Source: Firmicutes bacterium UBA3914 (GTDB taxonomy: Bacteria; Bacillota; Limnochordia; Darwinibacteriales; Darwinibacteriaceae). From it: 21,676 nucleotides of DNA. The stretch spans positions 1 through 21,676 of the forward strand of contig DGEY01000001.1 in the NCBI GenBank assembly GCA_002391385.1. Direction: 5' to 3'. The notes beneath the pieces were generated by a model, which worked only from the letters and a program-made list of their open reading frames with translations, was not told the DNA's origin and did no database searches. The position numbers and the translations under genes were made by a program. Shown one piece after another: positions 1 to 5,668 of this stretch; within the stretch, counting starts at the first letter, position 1; each line of letters starts with the position of its first letter.

Positions 1-19
1 AGATGTGTATAAGAGACAG
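1..19 (+). other. Tn5/Nextera mosaic-end adapter remnant (sequencing artefact)
   Basis: The first 19 bases, AGATGTGTATAAGAGACAG, are identical to the Tn5 transposase mosaic end used in Nextera tagmentation libraries. They sit exactly at the sequence end and are followed at once by ordinary DNA leading into the end of a spore-protein gene. This is untrimmed library adapter at a contig end, not a genomic transposon: no transposase or partner end is visible. Anything read across bases 1-19 should be ignored. Confidence 0.97.
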
Positions 20-36
20 ACTATTCATAGCACGTC

Positions 37-267
37 TTACTTGAAGCCGCCTTCTCGCTGCATTAGGCTCTGCTCAGCCTCAGCAATCATGCGGCGCACC
101 ATATGGCCGCCTACGGCGCCACATTCTCGGGAAGAAATGTTGCCCCAATAACCAGACTGATACTCAGGATTGATACCGAGCTCCGAGGCCATTTCATACT
201 TGAAACGGTCCATGGCCTGCCTTGCCTCAGGGACAAGGATGCGGTTTCTCCTGCGCCTCCTGGTCAT
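37..267 (-). CDS. alpha/beta-type small acid-soluble spore protein (SASP), copy 1
   Basis: This 76-aa protein belongs to the alpha/beta-type SASPs, which coat DNA in the dormant spore core, protect it from UV and chemical damage, and are degraded by the GPR protease at germination. Both conserved family blocks are visible: the N-terminal helix region around FKYEMASELGI (residues 22-32) and the C-terminal GYWGNISSRECGAVGGHMVRRM block (residues 39-60). The N-terminus carries an arginine-rich run (TRRRRRNR). The start is supported by an AGGGAGGTGA ribosome binding site just upstream. It lies directly downstream of a second SASP gene on the same strand. Over the 56-residue core the two are about 82% identical by hand count (46/56), so this is a tandem duplication. 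A cysteine sits in the conserved C-terminal block of both copies. No terminator is visible because the contig ends there. Confidence 0.95.
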   Translation of the reverse strand: MTRRRRRNRILVPEARQAMDRFKYEMASELGINPEYQSGYWGNISSRECGAVGGHMVRRMIAEAEQSLMQREGGFK

Positions 268-290
268 CCAAGCTTCACCTCCCTTGGTTG

Positions 291-324
291 AGGGTGCTCC
301 CGCCCCTCAGGCGGGGAGCACCCT
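291..324. repeat. GC-rich hairpin between the two SASP genes
   Basis: An inverted repeat of about 14 bp (AGGGTGCTCCCGCC pairing with GGCGGGGAGCACCCT, one bulged C) has a 5-nt CCTCA loop. It lies between the stop of SASP copy 2 and the ribosome binding site of copy 1. On the minus strand no T-tract follows, so it is not a clear intrinsic terminator. It could stabilise or process a dicistronic mRNA, or act as a weak terminator. Confidence 0.7.
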
Positions 325-335
325 GCCGGTGCCAC

Positions 336-602
336 CTACTGGCTGGGCTCAGGCGGGAACTGCCCCCTAAAGCTGGCAGCACCACCCTGGCCGATGAGGG
401 ACTGCTGCGCAGCGGCGACCATACGCCTTACCATATGTCCACCGACGGCGCCACACTCGCGGGAAGAAATATTGCCCCAATAACCAGTCTTGTACTCGGG
501 GTTGATCCCTAACTCGGTAGCAACTTCATATTTGAACTGATTCATCGCCTGATATGCTTCTGGAATAACCTTGGTGTTGGAACTAGAAGATCCAAGAGCC
601 AT
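336..602 (-). CDS. alpha/beta-type small acid-soluble spore protein (SASP), copy 2
   Basis: This is an 88-aa alpha/beta-type SASP, a spore-core DNA-binding protein. It has FKYEVATELGINPEY at residues 23-37 and GYWGNISSRECGAVGGHMVR at residues 40-59, the two family blocks. An in-frame reading extends upstream to 767, but the start at 602 (MALGSSSS) is preferred: a GGAGGTG site sits just before it, SASP N-termini are short, and the extension would run through the ferredoxin terminator. It differs from copy 1 in a Ser-rich N-terminus and an extra C-terminal Gln/Pro-rich tail of about 18 residues (ending FPPEPSQ). It is probably expressed late in the forespore, but no convincing sigma-G promoter could be read. 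Confidence 0.94.
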   Translation of the reverse strand: MALGSSSSNTKVIPEAYQAMNQFKYEVATELGINPEYKTGYWGNISSRECGAVGGHMVRRMVAAAQQSLIGQGGAASFRGQFPPEPSQ

Positions 603-688
603 GCCTGTTTCACCTCCCTCTGCTCTGGTACGCATAATGTTCCCGCACCTAGAGGGCGCTAAACAGGTAGACTCCTGGCGATTTTGGC

Positions 689-720
689 AAAAAAGAAAAC
701 CAGCTTGCGCAGCTGGTTTC
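689..720 (-). terminator. intrinsic terminator of the rubredoxin-ferredoxin operon
   Basis: Read on the minus strand, a 9-bp perfect stem (AAACCAGCT/AGCTGGTTT, extendable to GAAACCAGCT) with a short GCGCA loop is followed by TTTTTT. It begins 20 bp after the ferredoxin stop codon and upstream of SASP copy 2, so it ends the minus-strand transcript that carries rubredoxin and ferredoxin. Confidence 0.9.
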
Positions 721-739
721 TTGGGTTCCCAGTTTTCTA

Positions 740-922
740 CTAGAGGCTGATGGCTTCGGTTGGGCACTCATCGGCCGCTTGCTGGCAGCAGCCGGCAGCT
801 TCACAATCGGCGCCATCTTTCACATGGGCCAAACCATCGTCGCGGATCTCAAAAACATCCGGGCAGATGTCGGCACACACGCCGCAGCCAATACAGAGAT
901 CGTGGTCAACTTTTGGGTTCAT
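740..922 (-). CDS. ferredoxin, single [4Fe-4S] cluster type
   Basis: This 60-aa soluble electron carrier shows CIGCGVCADICPDVF at residues 10-24 and a C-terminal CP at 53-54. It matches the monocluster ferredoxins of Thermotoga and Moorella type: Cys10, 13, 16 and 53 should bind the cluster, while Cys20 and one Cys around 40-46 occupy the remnant second-cluster/disulfide positions. A CEAAGCC stretch (residues 40-46) gives it eight cysteines, more than the six usually needed. Likely partners are oxidoreductases such as the PFOR at 16131-19655. The start has a near-ideal AAGGAGG site. It lies 21 bp downstream of rubredoxin and is followed by a strong terminator, so it is the last gene of the operon. 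Confidence 0.96.
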   Translation of the reverse strand: MNPKVDHDLCIGCGVCADICPDVFEIRDDGLAHVKDGADCEAAGCCQQAADECPTEAISL

Positions 923-943
923 GCAATTTCCTCCTTAGACACC

Positions 944-1102
944 TTATAATTGTTCAAACAGATCCTTGCCTACCCCGCATTCTGGACAAGTCCAGTCATC
1001 CGGCAGGTCATTGAAGTCCACGCCAGGCGGGATATCTTGGGTCGGATCGCCTTCTGCTGGATCATAGACATAACCGCAAACAGTGCATTCCCACTTCGCC
1101 AC
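944..1102 (-). CDS. rubredoxin
   Basis: This 52-aa one-electron carrier has an Fe(Cys)4 centre. The translation shows both rubredoxin knuckles: CTVCGYVYDPAEGDP at residues 6-20 and CPECGVGKDLF at residues 39-49, with Cys6, 9, 39 and 42 as iron ligands and the usual acidic surface (DFNDLPDDW). The start is GTG at 1102-1100, preceded by AGAGGTGG. The length is exactly typical for the family. It lies between the Skp-like gene (64 bp upstream) and ferredoxin (21 bp downstream). Rubredoxin commonly donates electrons to flavodiiron proteins and rubrerythrins; the flavodiiron gene fprA is about 2.8 kb away. Confidence 0.96.
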   Translation of the reverse strand: MAKWECTVCGYVYDPAEGDPTQDIPPGVDFNDLPDDWTCPECGVGKDLFEQL

Positions 1103-1166
1103 TGACTCCACCTCTCTCGGTTTTGTGTTTTCTGTTACATTCTACCTCCACCGAGAAAATCCTACT

Positions 1167-1661
1167 CTACTCCTGGAGAAGATCGCGAATTGCCGAGGGA
1201 ACCGAAATGCCATAGGCGTTGTACATGGCCTCAATGACCGGTGCGGTCAGGTTGATGCCTCCATAGATCACGGAGCTCTCTGGCAGGACAACGTCAATGC
1301 CCTGCTGCTGAGCCACCTGTTCAATGATCTGCAGAATGAAGGTGATCAGGGCCAAACGCACGTTATGTTCAATCTCTTCAAACTGCTCCTCGTAGCGTGC
1401 GGCCAGGGCATCGATCTCTTCTTGAGTCTCCAGCTTCTCTGCTTCAGCCTGAGCCTCGTTGTACAGCCTTTCCGCGGATTCCTGCAGTTCCCGGTTTTTC
1501 GCTTCGTACTCCGGATGCGAATAGAACAGGAACTCGAAGTCCACGTAGCCAATGGTGGCGGCAGCAGCCAGTGCAGAAGAAGACAAGACCATGATAAAGA
1601 CGAGCATTATGCCAAATATCTTTCTTTTCAAGCCGGACACTCCTTTTGATTTCGCTGTCAT
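1167..1661 (-). CDS. Skp/OmpH-family exported protein
   Basis: This 164-aa protein has a clear export signal: a basic start (KGVSGLKRK, residues 6-14), a hydrophobic core to about residue 33, then an AAAA stretch as probable cleavage region. The mature part opens with TIGYVDFEFLFYSHPEY, the usual OmpH/Skp start. A charged helical coiled coil (about residues 50-105, rich in E, Q and A) follows, and the C-terminal part reads VVLPESSVIYGGINLTAPVI as in OmpH-family members. In Gram-negative bacteria Skp is a periplasmic chaperone for outer-membrane proteins. Here a spore former encodes it, so its clients are unknown. A GGGGGTGG sequence precedes the start. It sits 32 bp after the Rrf2 gene and 64 bp before rubredoxin, probably in the same transcript. 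Confidence 0.88.
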   Translation of the reverse strand: MTAKSKGVSGLKRKIFGIMLVFIMVLSSSALAAAATIGYVDFEFLFYSHPEYEAKNRELQESAERLYNEAQAEAEKLETQEEIDALAARYEEQFEEIEHNVRLALITFILQIIEQVAQQQGIDVVLPESSVIYGGINLTAPVIEAMYNAYGISVPSAIRDLLQE

Positions 1662-1693
1662 AGGACTATTCCACCCCCGACATATATTTCCTG

Positions 1694-2113
1694 CTAATCC
1701 TCTGCCTTTTCGGGGGTATCACCCACCAAATCTGCGATGGTCCGGGTGCGCAACACCTTCACAAAGGCCTCCTGGGCCTCCATCCACACCGACTGCATGG
1801 GGCATCTGCCCTCCCTGGGGCAGTCGATTTCACCCGCTAGGCACTTGGTGATGGCGATGGGCCCTTCGATGAGCTCAATTACATCCTTGATGGTGATTTC
1901 CGCCGGGTCAACTTCCAGGCGCACCCCTCCCCCGGGCCCCCTCACCCCCGTCACCCAGCCTGGAGAGCCCAGGAGCGCGATGATCTGCGGCAAAAAATTA
2001 ACCGGAATTTCCTGCCGGCTTGCTATCACTTTGGAGGAAATGAACTCGCCAGGATGTTTAGCCAACTCCACCAAAGCACTCACTGCATATTCAGCTTTTC
2101 TTGTAATTTCCAC
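1694..2113 (-). CDS. Rrf2-family transcriptional regulator with Fe-S-type cysteines
   Basis: This 139-aa protein has an Rrf2/IscR-type winged helix: the N-terminus EITRKAEYAVSALVELA is diagnostic, the recognition-helix region is about residues 27-50, and the wing is GVRGPGGGVRL (residues 56-66). Cys91, Cys98 and Cys104 form a C-X6-C-X5-C set near the three cluster-binding cysteines of IscR, so an iron-sulfur sensor is likely. The start is GTG at 2113-2111, with a modest GGTGAG site upstream. A consensus sigma-A promoter lies about 70-100 bp upstream. It leads a probable operon with the Skp-like protein, rubredoxin and ferredoxin, which suggests control of iron-sulfur or redox genes including its own. 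Its exact subfamily (IscR, NsrR, CymR or other) cannot be fixed by reading. Confidence 0.93.
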   Translation of the reverse strand: MEITRKAEYAVSALVELAKHPGEFISSKVIASRQEIPVNFLPQIIALLGSPGWVTGVRGPGGGVRLEVDPAEITIKDVIELIEGPIAITKCLAGEIDCPREGRCPMQSVWMEAQEAFVKVLRTRTIADLVGDTPEKAED

Positions 2114-2185
2114 GTTTTCTCACCGTCCGTTCCCCCAACCGCCAAGGAACAAAAAAAGGGGTTTATTATCCATTTACTTACCAAA

Positions 2186-2214
2186 ATTATACTGACTAGA
2201 AAAATGTCTGTCAA
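2186..2214 (-). promoter_or_regulatory. consensus sigma-A promoter of the Rrf2 operon
   Basis: On the minus strand, TTGACA (2214-2209) and TATAAT (2191-2186) are separated by exactly 17 bp, a perfect match to the housekeeping consensus. It lies in the AT-rich gap upstream of the Rrf2 gene. Transcription would start near 2179 and give a leader of about 65 nt. A promoter this strong normally needs repression, which would fit autoregulation by the Rrf2 protein. Confidence 0.88.
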
Positions 2215-2246
2215 GAAAGCCAGGCCGATCGTTTGCGCAACTTCAC

Positions 2247-2274
2247 TTGCGCCCCCCTGCCAATCTGTTAAAAT
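2247..2274 (+). promoter_or_regulatory. possible sigma-A promoter of the Ppx/GppA gene
   Basis: TTGCGC (2247-2252) and TAAAAT (2269-2274) are spaced by 16 bp and end 30 bp before the Ppx/GppA start codon. The -10 matches 5 of 6 bases and the -35 only 3 of 6, so this is a weak candidate chosen mainly for its position. Confidence 0.4.
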
Positions 2275-2304
2275 AAGATCATTAGGGAAGCGGGGGGTTG
2301 TGCC

Positions 2305-3810
2305 ATGGAACGCATTGGCATCATCGATATCGGTTCGAATTCCGTCCGTTTGGTGATTATAGACATCAAAGAAAACCGTGCCCACCACCTCATTGAGAAC
2401 CTGAAGCGCACAGTGCGGCTGCGCAGCGGTGTAGACCCCCAGGGGTTCCTCACCGAACAGGGTATAGCCAATGCGGTGGAAACCATTGCCTTGTTTGTCA
2501 AATTCTGCCAGGCCCGCCAGGTGAAGCGCATCATCGCGGTGGCCACCGCGGCGGTGCGCCAGGCTGCCAACGGCCGGGTGCTGGTGGATCGCATTCTCCA
2601 GCAGACGGGGGTCCCGGTGCAGGTGCTCTCCGGCGAAGAGGAAGCTTATCTGGGCTACATAGGCTTGGTGAACAGCACCACGGAAACCACCGGGCTCATG
2701 GCGGATTTGGGCGGCGGCTCCCTGAAGCTGGTGGGCTTCAAAGACCGGCTCAACCAGCATTCGGTCACCCTGGACTTCGGGGCGCTCTCTTTGATGGAAA
2801 AGTACGAGCTGGGCGATCTGCCCAGGGCCGAAAGCCTCCGGGCCTTTGAAGCGTTTCTGGATGAAACGTTCGCCCAGATACCCTGGCTCGACCAGTATCC
2901 CAAGCTCCTGGGCATTGGCGGGACATTCCGCTCTTTAGCTCGGGTCTACCGCCATCATGTGCAGTACGTCCCTGATCTCACCGACGGCATCACCATCCCC
3001 GCACCCGCGGTGGAAGAGCTCTACCGCCGGCTCAGCACCATGGACCTGGCCAGTAGGCGCCAAGTGCCTGGTTTGGAGCAGGCCCGGGCCGATCTTATTG
3101 TAACCGGACTGGGCGTCATTTATCGCCTGCTGGAGGCGGCCAAGTGCCCCGAGCTCATGGTCAGTGCCAGCAGCATCCGGGACGGGCTTTTCTTCAGGTA
3201 TCTCTATCCCAGGGATCCCATTTTGTTCAACGTACTCCTGCACCACACCAACAACCTGATCGAATACCACAACCTGGATGAGAACCACCTGCGGCGGGTG
3301 TCCAACCTGGCGGTAACCCTTTTTGACCAGCTGGAACCCCTGCACAAACTGGGGAGCAGCGAGCGCAGGCTCCTGCTCATGGCCAGCCTCCTCCACGAAC
3401 TGGGGGTGGTGGTGAGTGTGGAAAGCCTGGAAAAGCACACCCTCTACACGGTCCTCAATACCCGCTTCTTGAGCCTGGCCCACCGGGAGCGGGTGATCGT
3501 GGCCTATCTGGCCGCTTCCCACGATACACCCTTCCGGGCGGGTCTGGCGGACTACATGCAGCACGGACCCCTAAGCGAGGACGATCTCCACGTGATCGCC
3601 AAGCTCACCCCCATGCTCCAGCTGGCCCACAGCCTGGACCGCTCCCGGGCGGGCGTGGTCACCCATGTGCGGGCAGAACTGAGCCCGGGGTTGTGCGAGC
3701 TTAAAGTCTTTGGCAGCCAGAAGCGGGATCTGGAAATCAGCGACGCGGCCCGCCACGCCTCCGCCTTTGAACGGGAATACGGTGTGCAGCTGGTGGTTTT
3801 ACCTGGCTAA
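2305..3810 (+). CDS. Ppx/GppA-family phosphatase with C-terminal HD-like domain
   Basis: This 501-aa cytoplasmic enzyme belongs to the exopolyphosphatase / guanosine pentaphosphate phosphatase family and would hydrolyse polyphosphate or pppGpp. The N-terminal actin-like ATPase fold shows DIGSNSVRLVI (residues 8-18), ATAAVRQAANG (80-90), the glutamate-bearing SGEEEAYLG loop (109-117), DLGGGSLKL (134-142) and GIGGTFRSLARV. The C-terminal half (from about residue 310) is a helical HD-type domain, but the metal-binding HD pair reads His364-Glu365 (SLLHELG). The start follows a GGGGGG-rich ribosome site. It is divergent from the Rrf2 gene and convergent with fprA. PPX and GppA cannot be separated by sequence reading alone. 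Confidence 0.92.
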   Translation: MERIGIIDIGSNSVRLVIIDIKENRAHHLIENLKRTVRLRSGVDPQGFLTEQGIANAVETIALFVKFCQARQVKRIIAVATAAVRQAANGRVLVDRILQQTGVPVQVLSGEEEAYLGYIGLVNSTTETTGLMADLGGGSLKLVGFKDRLNQHSVTLDFGALSLMEKYELGDLPRAESLRAFEAFLDETFAQIPWLDQYPKLLGIGGTFRSLARVYRHHVQYVPDLTDGITIPAPAVEELYRRLSTMDLASRRQVPGLEQARADLIVTGLGVIYRLLEAAKCPELMVSASSIRDGLFFRYLYPRDPILFNVLLHHTNNLIEYHNLDENHLRRVSNLAVTLFDQLEPLHKLGSSERRLLLMASLLHELGVVVSVESLEKHTLYTVLNTRFLSLAHRERVIVAYLAASHDTPFRAGLADYMQHGPLSEDDLHVIAKLTPMLQLAHSLDRSRAGVVTHVRAELSPGLCELKVFGSQKRDLEISDAARHASAFEREYGVQLVVLPG

Positions 3811-3819
3811 ACCAGTGGC

Positions 3820-3858
3820 AAAAGGACCTGGCCCATGGGACCGGGTCCTTTTTCTTTT
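3820..3858. terminator. bidirectional terminator between Ppx/GppA and fprA
   Basis: AAAAGGACCTGG and CCGGGTCCTTTTT form a stem of about 12 bp including one G-T pair; the enclosed CCCATGGGA can add a few inner pairs. On the plus strand it is followed by TTTTTCTTTT, on the minus strand by TTTTGCC. It begins 10 bp after the Ppx/GppA stop and touches the fprA stop, so it serves both convergent genes. Confidence 0.88.
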
Positions 3859-5041
3859 AGGTTATGGAAGCTGCCACCGTCTCGCCCATGGCACGGCAGC
3901 GCTTCTCGTCCTCGGCCGTCAAGCCAAAGCGCACCTTCACAGGCGGGTGGCCCACCACCAGGCGCATCTTCTCCAGCCTTTCCTCCAGGAGAGCCACGGC
4001 CTCGCCGCTCCAGCCGTAATTGCCAAAGACGGCGGCGGCCTTGCCCTTGGCGGTAATGGCACTGATGGACTCCAAAACCCGCCAGATGGGATAGACCGCA
4101 TCGGCGTTGATGGTGGGCGAACCCACGATGATGGCATCAAAGGAGCTGACGGCCTCGCTCACTTCCTCGGGGGAGGCACTTGCCGCATCCATGAGCAGCA
4201 CATCCACCTGGGGGTTGCTGCGGGCTCCTTCGGCGATGAGCTCCGCCATGCGCTTGGTATGCCCGTAGGCGGAAGCGTAGGCAATGACCACCTTTTTGCG
4301 TCCCGCCGCCTGCTCTTCGAAGCTCCATTCCTGATAGAGCCGGATAAAGCGCTCCAGGTCCACATCCAAGATGGGGCCGTGGCCCGTGGCGATCATCTCC
4401 AGCTGCAGCCCATCCAGTTTGGCCAAGGCCTCCCGCACCTTGGACTTAAAGGGGCCCATGATCTTGTCGAAGTAGTATTCCACCGCGGGGGTGAAGTCCA
4501 CTTCCTGCTGGCTAGCGAGGATTTTGCCCTCGGGGAAGCAAAAGTGCGAGCCGAAGCCGTCGCAGGTAAACAGCACACCCTCCCCTTCCAGATAGGTCCA
4601 GATGGTGTCGGGCCAGTGGAGGAAGGGGGCCATGATGAAGCGCAGCTTGCGGCTGCCCAAATCCAGGATATCATTCTCGCCCACCAGGCGCCCTTGGAAC
4701 TCCATGTTGACCTGCTCCGAGAGGAACTGCAGTGCCGCGCGGGAACCGTGCACCACCAGATGGGGGGCGCGCCGCAGAAGCTCTTTGATGCTCCCCGAGT
4801 GGTCTGGTTCGGTGTGGTTGACGATCAGATGCTTGAGCTTGGCCAGATCGATCCTGGCCTCGAGCTTGGCAAACCATTCCTCCTGGAACTCTTCTTTCAC
4901 GCCGTCAATTAGAGCCGGTTCCTCGGCCTCAACTAAGTAGGAGTTGTAAGTGGTGCCGTACTCGGTGGGGATGATTACGTCGAAGACCTCCAGATCGGGA
5001 TCCCGCACTCCCACCCAATGAATGCCGGGACGAATTTCCAT
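3857..5041 (-). CDS. fprA: flavodiiron protein (A-type flavoprotein, FprA)
   Basis: This 394-aa cytoplasmic oxygen (or nitric oxide) reductase moves electrons from rubredoxin through FMN to a non-heme diiron site. The N-terminal metallo-beta-lactamase-like domain carries the diiron ligands: His76-x-Glu78-x-Asp80 (NHTEPDHSGS), His142 (FLHWPD), Asp161 (TCDGFGSH) and His221 (TGHGP). The C-terminal flavodoxin domain starts near residue 250 (KVVIAYASAYGHTKRMAE) and includes GSPTINADAVYP and FGNYGWSGEA. The ATG at 5041-5039 is chosen over an in-frame GTG at 5050, because AGGTG lies 7 nt before the ATG and overlaps the alternative. No C-terminal rubredoxin fusion is present. A separate rubredoxin gene lies about 2.8 kb away. 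The upstream promoter and palindrome predict metal- or peroxide-dependent repression. Confidence 0.96.
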   Translation of the reverse strand: MEIRPGIHWVGVRDPDLEVFDVIIPTEYGTTYNSYLVEAEEPALIDGVKEEFQEEWFAKLEARIDLAKLKHLIVNHTEPDHSGSIKELLRRAPHLVVHGSRAALQFLSEQVNMEFQGRLVGENDILDLGSRKLRFIMAPFLHWPDTIWTYLEGEGVLFTCDGFGSHFCFPEGKILASQQEVDFTPAVEYYFDKIMGPFKSKVREALAKLDGLQLEMIATGHGPILDVDLERFIRLYQEWSFEEQAAGRKKVVIAYASAYGHTKRMAELIAEGARSNPQVDVLLMDAASASPEEVSEAVSSFDAIIVGSPTINADAVYPIWRVLESISAITAKGKAAAVFGNYGWSGEAVALLEERLEKMRLVVGHPPVKVRFGLTAEDEKRCRAMGETVAASIT

Positions 5042-5055
5042 GGTATTCACCTCTC

Positions 5056-5074
5056 AAGAATGATTATCATTCTT
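5056..5074. promoter_or_regulatory. Fur/PerR-family operator palindrome upstream of fprA
   Basis: AAGAATGATTATCATTCTT is a perfect 19-bp palindrome with a single central base. It matches the classical Fur box GATAATGATAATCATTATC at 15 of 19 positions and has the same 9-1-9 geometry. It covers the predicted transcription start and first bases of the fprA transcript, a standard repressor position. Clostridial PerR is known to repress flavodiiron and rubredoxin genes, so PerR is the likeliest family member, but Fur cannot be excluded. Confidence 0.8.
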
Positions 5075-5079
5075 AGTAG

Positions 5080-5108
5080 ATGATACCCCTTTTCGTCCCC
5101 TTTGACAA
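5080..5108 (-). promoter_or_regulatory. sigma-A promoter of fprA
   Basis: On the minus strand, TTGTCA (5108-5103) and TATCAT (5085-5080) each match 5 of 6 consensus bases and are separated by 17 bp. The predicted start near 5073 falls inside the Fur/PerR-like palindrome. The promoter lies between the msrC stop and fprA, so fprA can be transcribed on its own. Confidence 0.82.
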
Positions 5109-5138
5109 CCGGGAACAGGCAAAATCCTTACTGCTTTA

Positions 5139-5612
5139 CTAAAATTTTTCCGGCCAGTTGGTGTTGGCCAGCAAAATCCGCACAGCGTCCCCCAGGCCCC
5201 GGGCATCTTCGTCGCTGAAACGCCCCAAGGACGGGCTGTCCAGATCCAGAACACCCAAAAGCCGCCCTTCCGCCGTAATCAGGGGGATCACCAGCTCCGA
5301 ACGGGAGGCTTCATCGCAAACGATATGCCCCGGGAACTGGTGCACATCGGGGACCACGATGGGCTCCCGGCGCTGGGCCGCGCTGCCGCACACCCCTTTC
5401 CCCAGGGCGATGCGCACGCAGGCGGGTTTGCCCTGGAACGGGCCCAAAACCAGCTCGCCGTCAATGAGCAGGTAAAAACCAACCCAGTTCAAATCGGGCA
5501 GTTCTTGATAGAGCAGGGCAGCTGTGTTGGCCAGGTTAGCCAGCCAGTGATCCTCCCCGGAAAGCAGGCTCTCCAACTTGCTAGCTAGCTCCGCATAGTC
5601 GGTGTTGTGCAT
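5139..5612 (-). CDS. msrC: free methionine-(R)-sulfoxide reductase, GAF-domain type
   Basis: This 157-aa cytoplasmic enzyme reduces free methionine-R-sulfoxide back to methionine. The whole protein is one GAF domain: LNWVGFYLLIDGELVLGPFQG at residues 41-61, then ACVRIALGKGVCGSAAQRR and VPDVHQFPGHIVCDEASRSE. The three cysteines used in catalysis by the fRMsr family are all present (Cys65, Cys75, Cys99), which separates it from signalling GAF domains. It starts 7 nt or so after a GGAGGG site. It follows glgP by 56 bp on the same strand, and fprA comes next behind its own promoter. The context with a flavodiiron protein supports an oxidative-stress role. Confidence 0.94.
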   Translation of the reverse strand: MHNTDYAELASKLESLLSGEDHWLANLANTAALLYQELPDLNWVGFYLLIDGELVLGPFQGKPACVRIALGKGVCGSAAQRREPIVVPDVHQFPGHIVCDEASRSELVIPLITAEGRLLGVLDLDSPSLGRFSDEDARGLGDAVRILLANTNWPEKF

Positions 5613-5623
5613 TTGGGCTCCCT

Positions 5624-5657
5624 CCTTTTGCTCCAGTATAACGCAGGGAGCAAAAGG
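5624..5657. repeat. 11-bp perfect inverted repeat in the msrC leader
   Basis: CCTTTTGCTCC (5624-5634) and GGAGCAAAAGG (5647-5657) are exact reverse complements separated by 12 bp. On the minus strand the loop contains TATACT, a possible -10 of an msrC promoter (with a weak TTGTTT 18 bp upstream). The downstream arm runs into the AGGAGGG ribosome binding site of msrC. No T-tract follows on either strand, so it is unlikely to be a terminator. It may be an operator or a ribosome-site-sequestering hairpin. Confidence 0.65.
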
Positions 5658-5668
5658 AAAACAAGCAC

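Noticed and set aside
1..19. A native Tn5-like transposon end
   Set aside because: It is an exact commercial adapter sequence at the very end of the contig, with no transposase or partner end.
291..324. Intrinsic terminator for SASP copy 2
   Set aside because: The stem is strong but no T-tract follows on the minus strand; kept as a hairpin only.
633..639. CATTATG on the minus strand as a sigma-G -10 for SASP copy 2
   Set aside because: It matches the CATACTA consensus at only 4 of 7 bases, and no sigma-G-like -35 lies 17-18 bp upstream, although its distance to the gene would suit.
1083..1649. 188-aa plus-strand open frame opposite the Skp-like gene
   Set aside because: The minus-strand reading has a signal peptide and OmpH motifs; this one has neither and no ribosome site.
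3710..4912. 400-aa plus-strand open frame opposite fprA
   Set aside because: It is antisense to a gene with all flavodiiron ligands, has no family resemblance, starts inside the Ppx/GppA gene and has no ribosome site. High-GC codon bias explains the open frame.
5039..5050. GTG at 5050 as the fprA start
   Set aside because: It overlaps the AGGTG ribosome site that is correctly spaced for the ATG at 5041.
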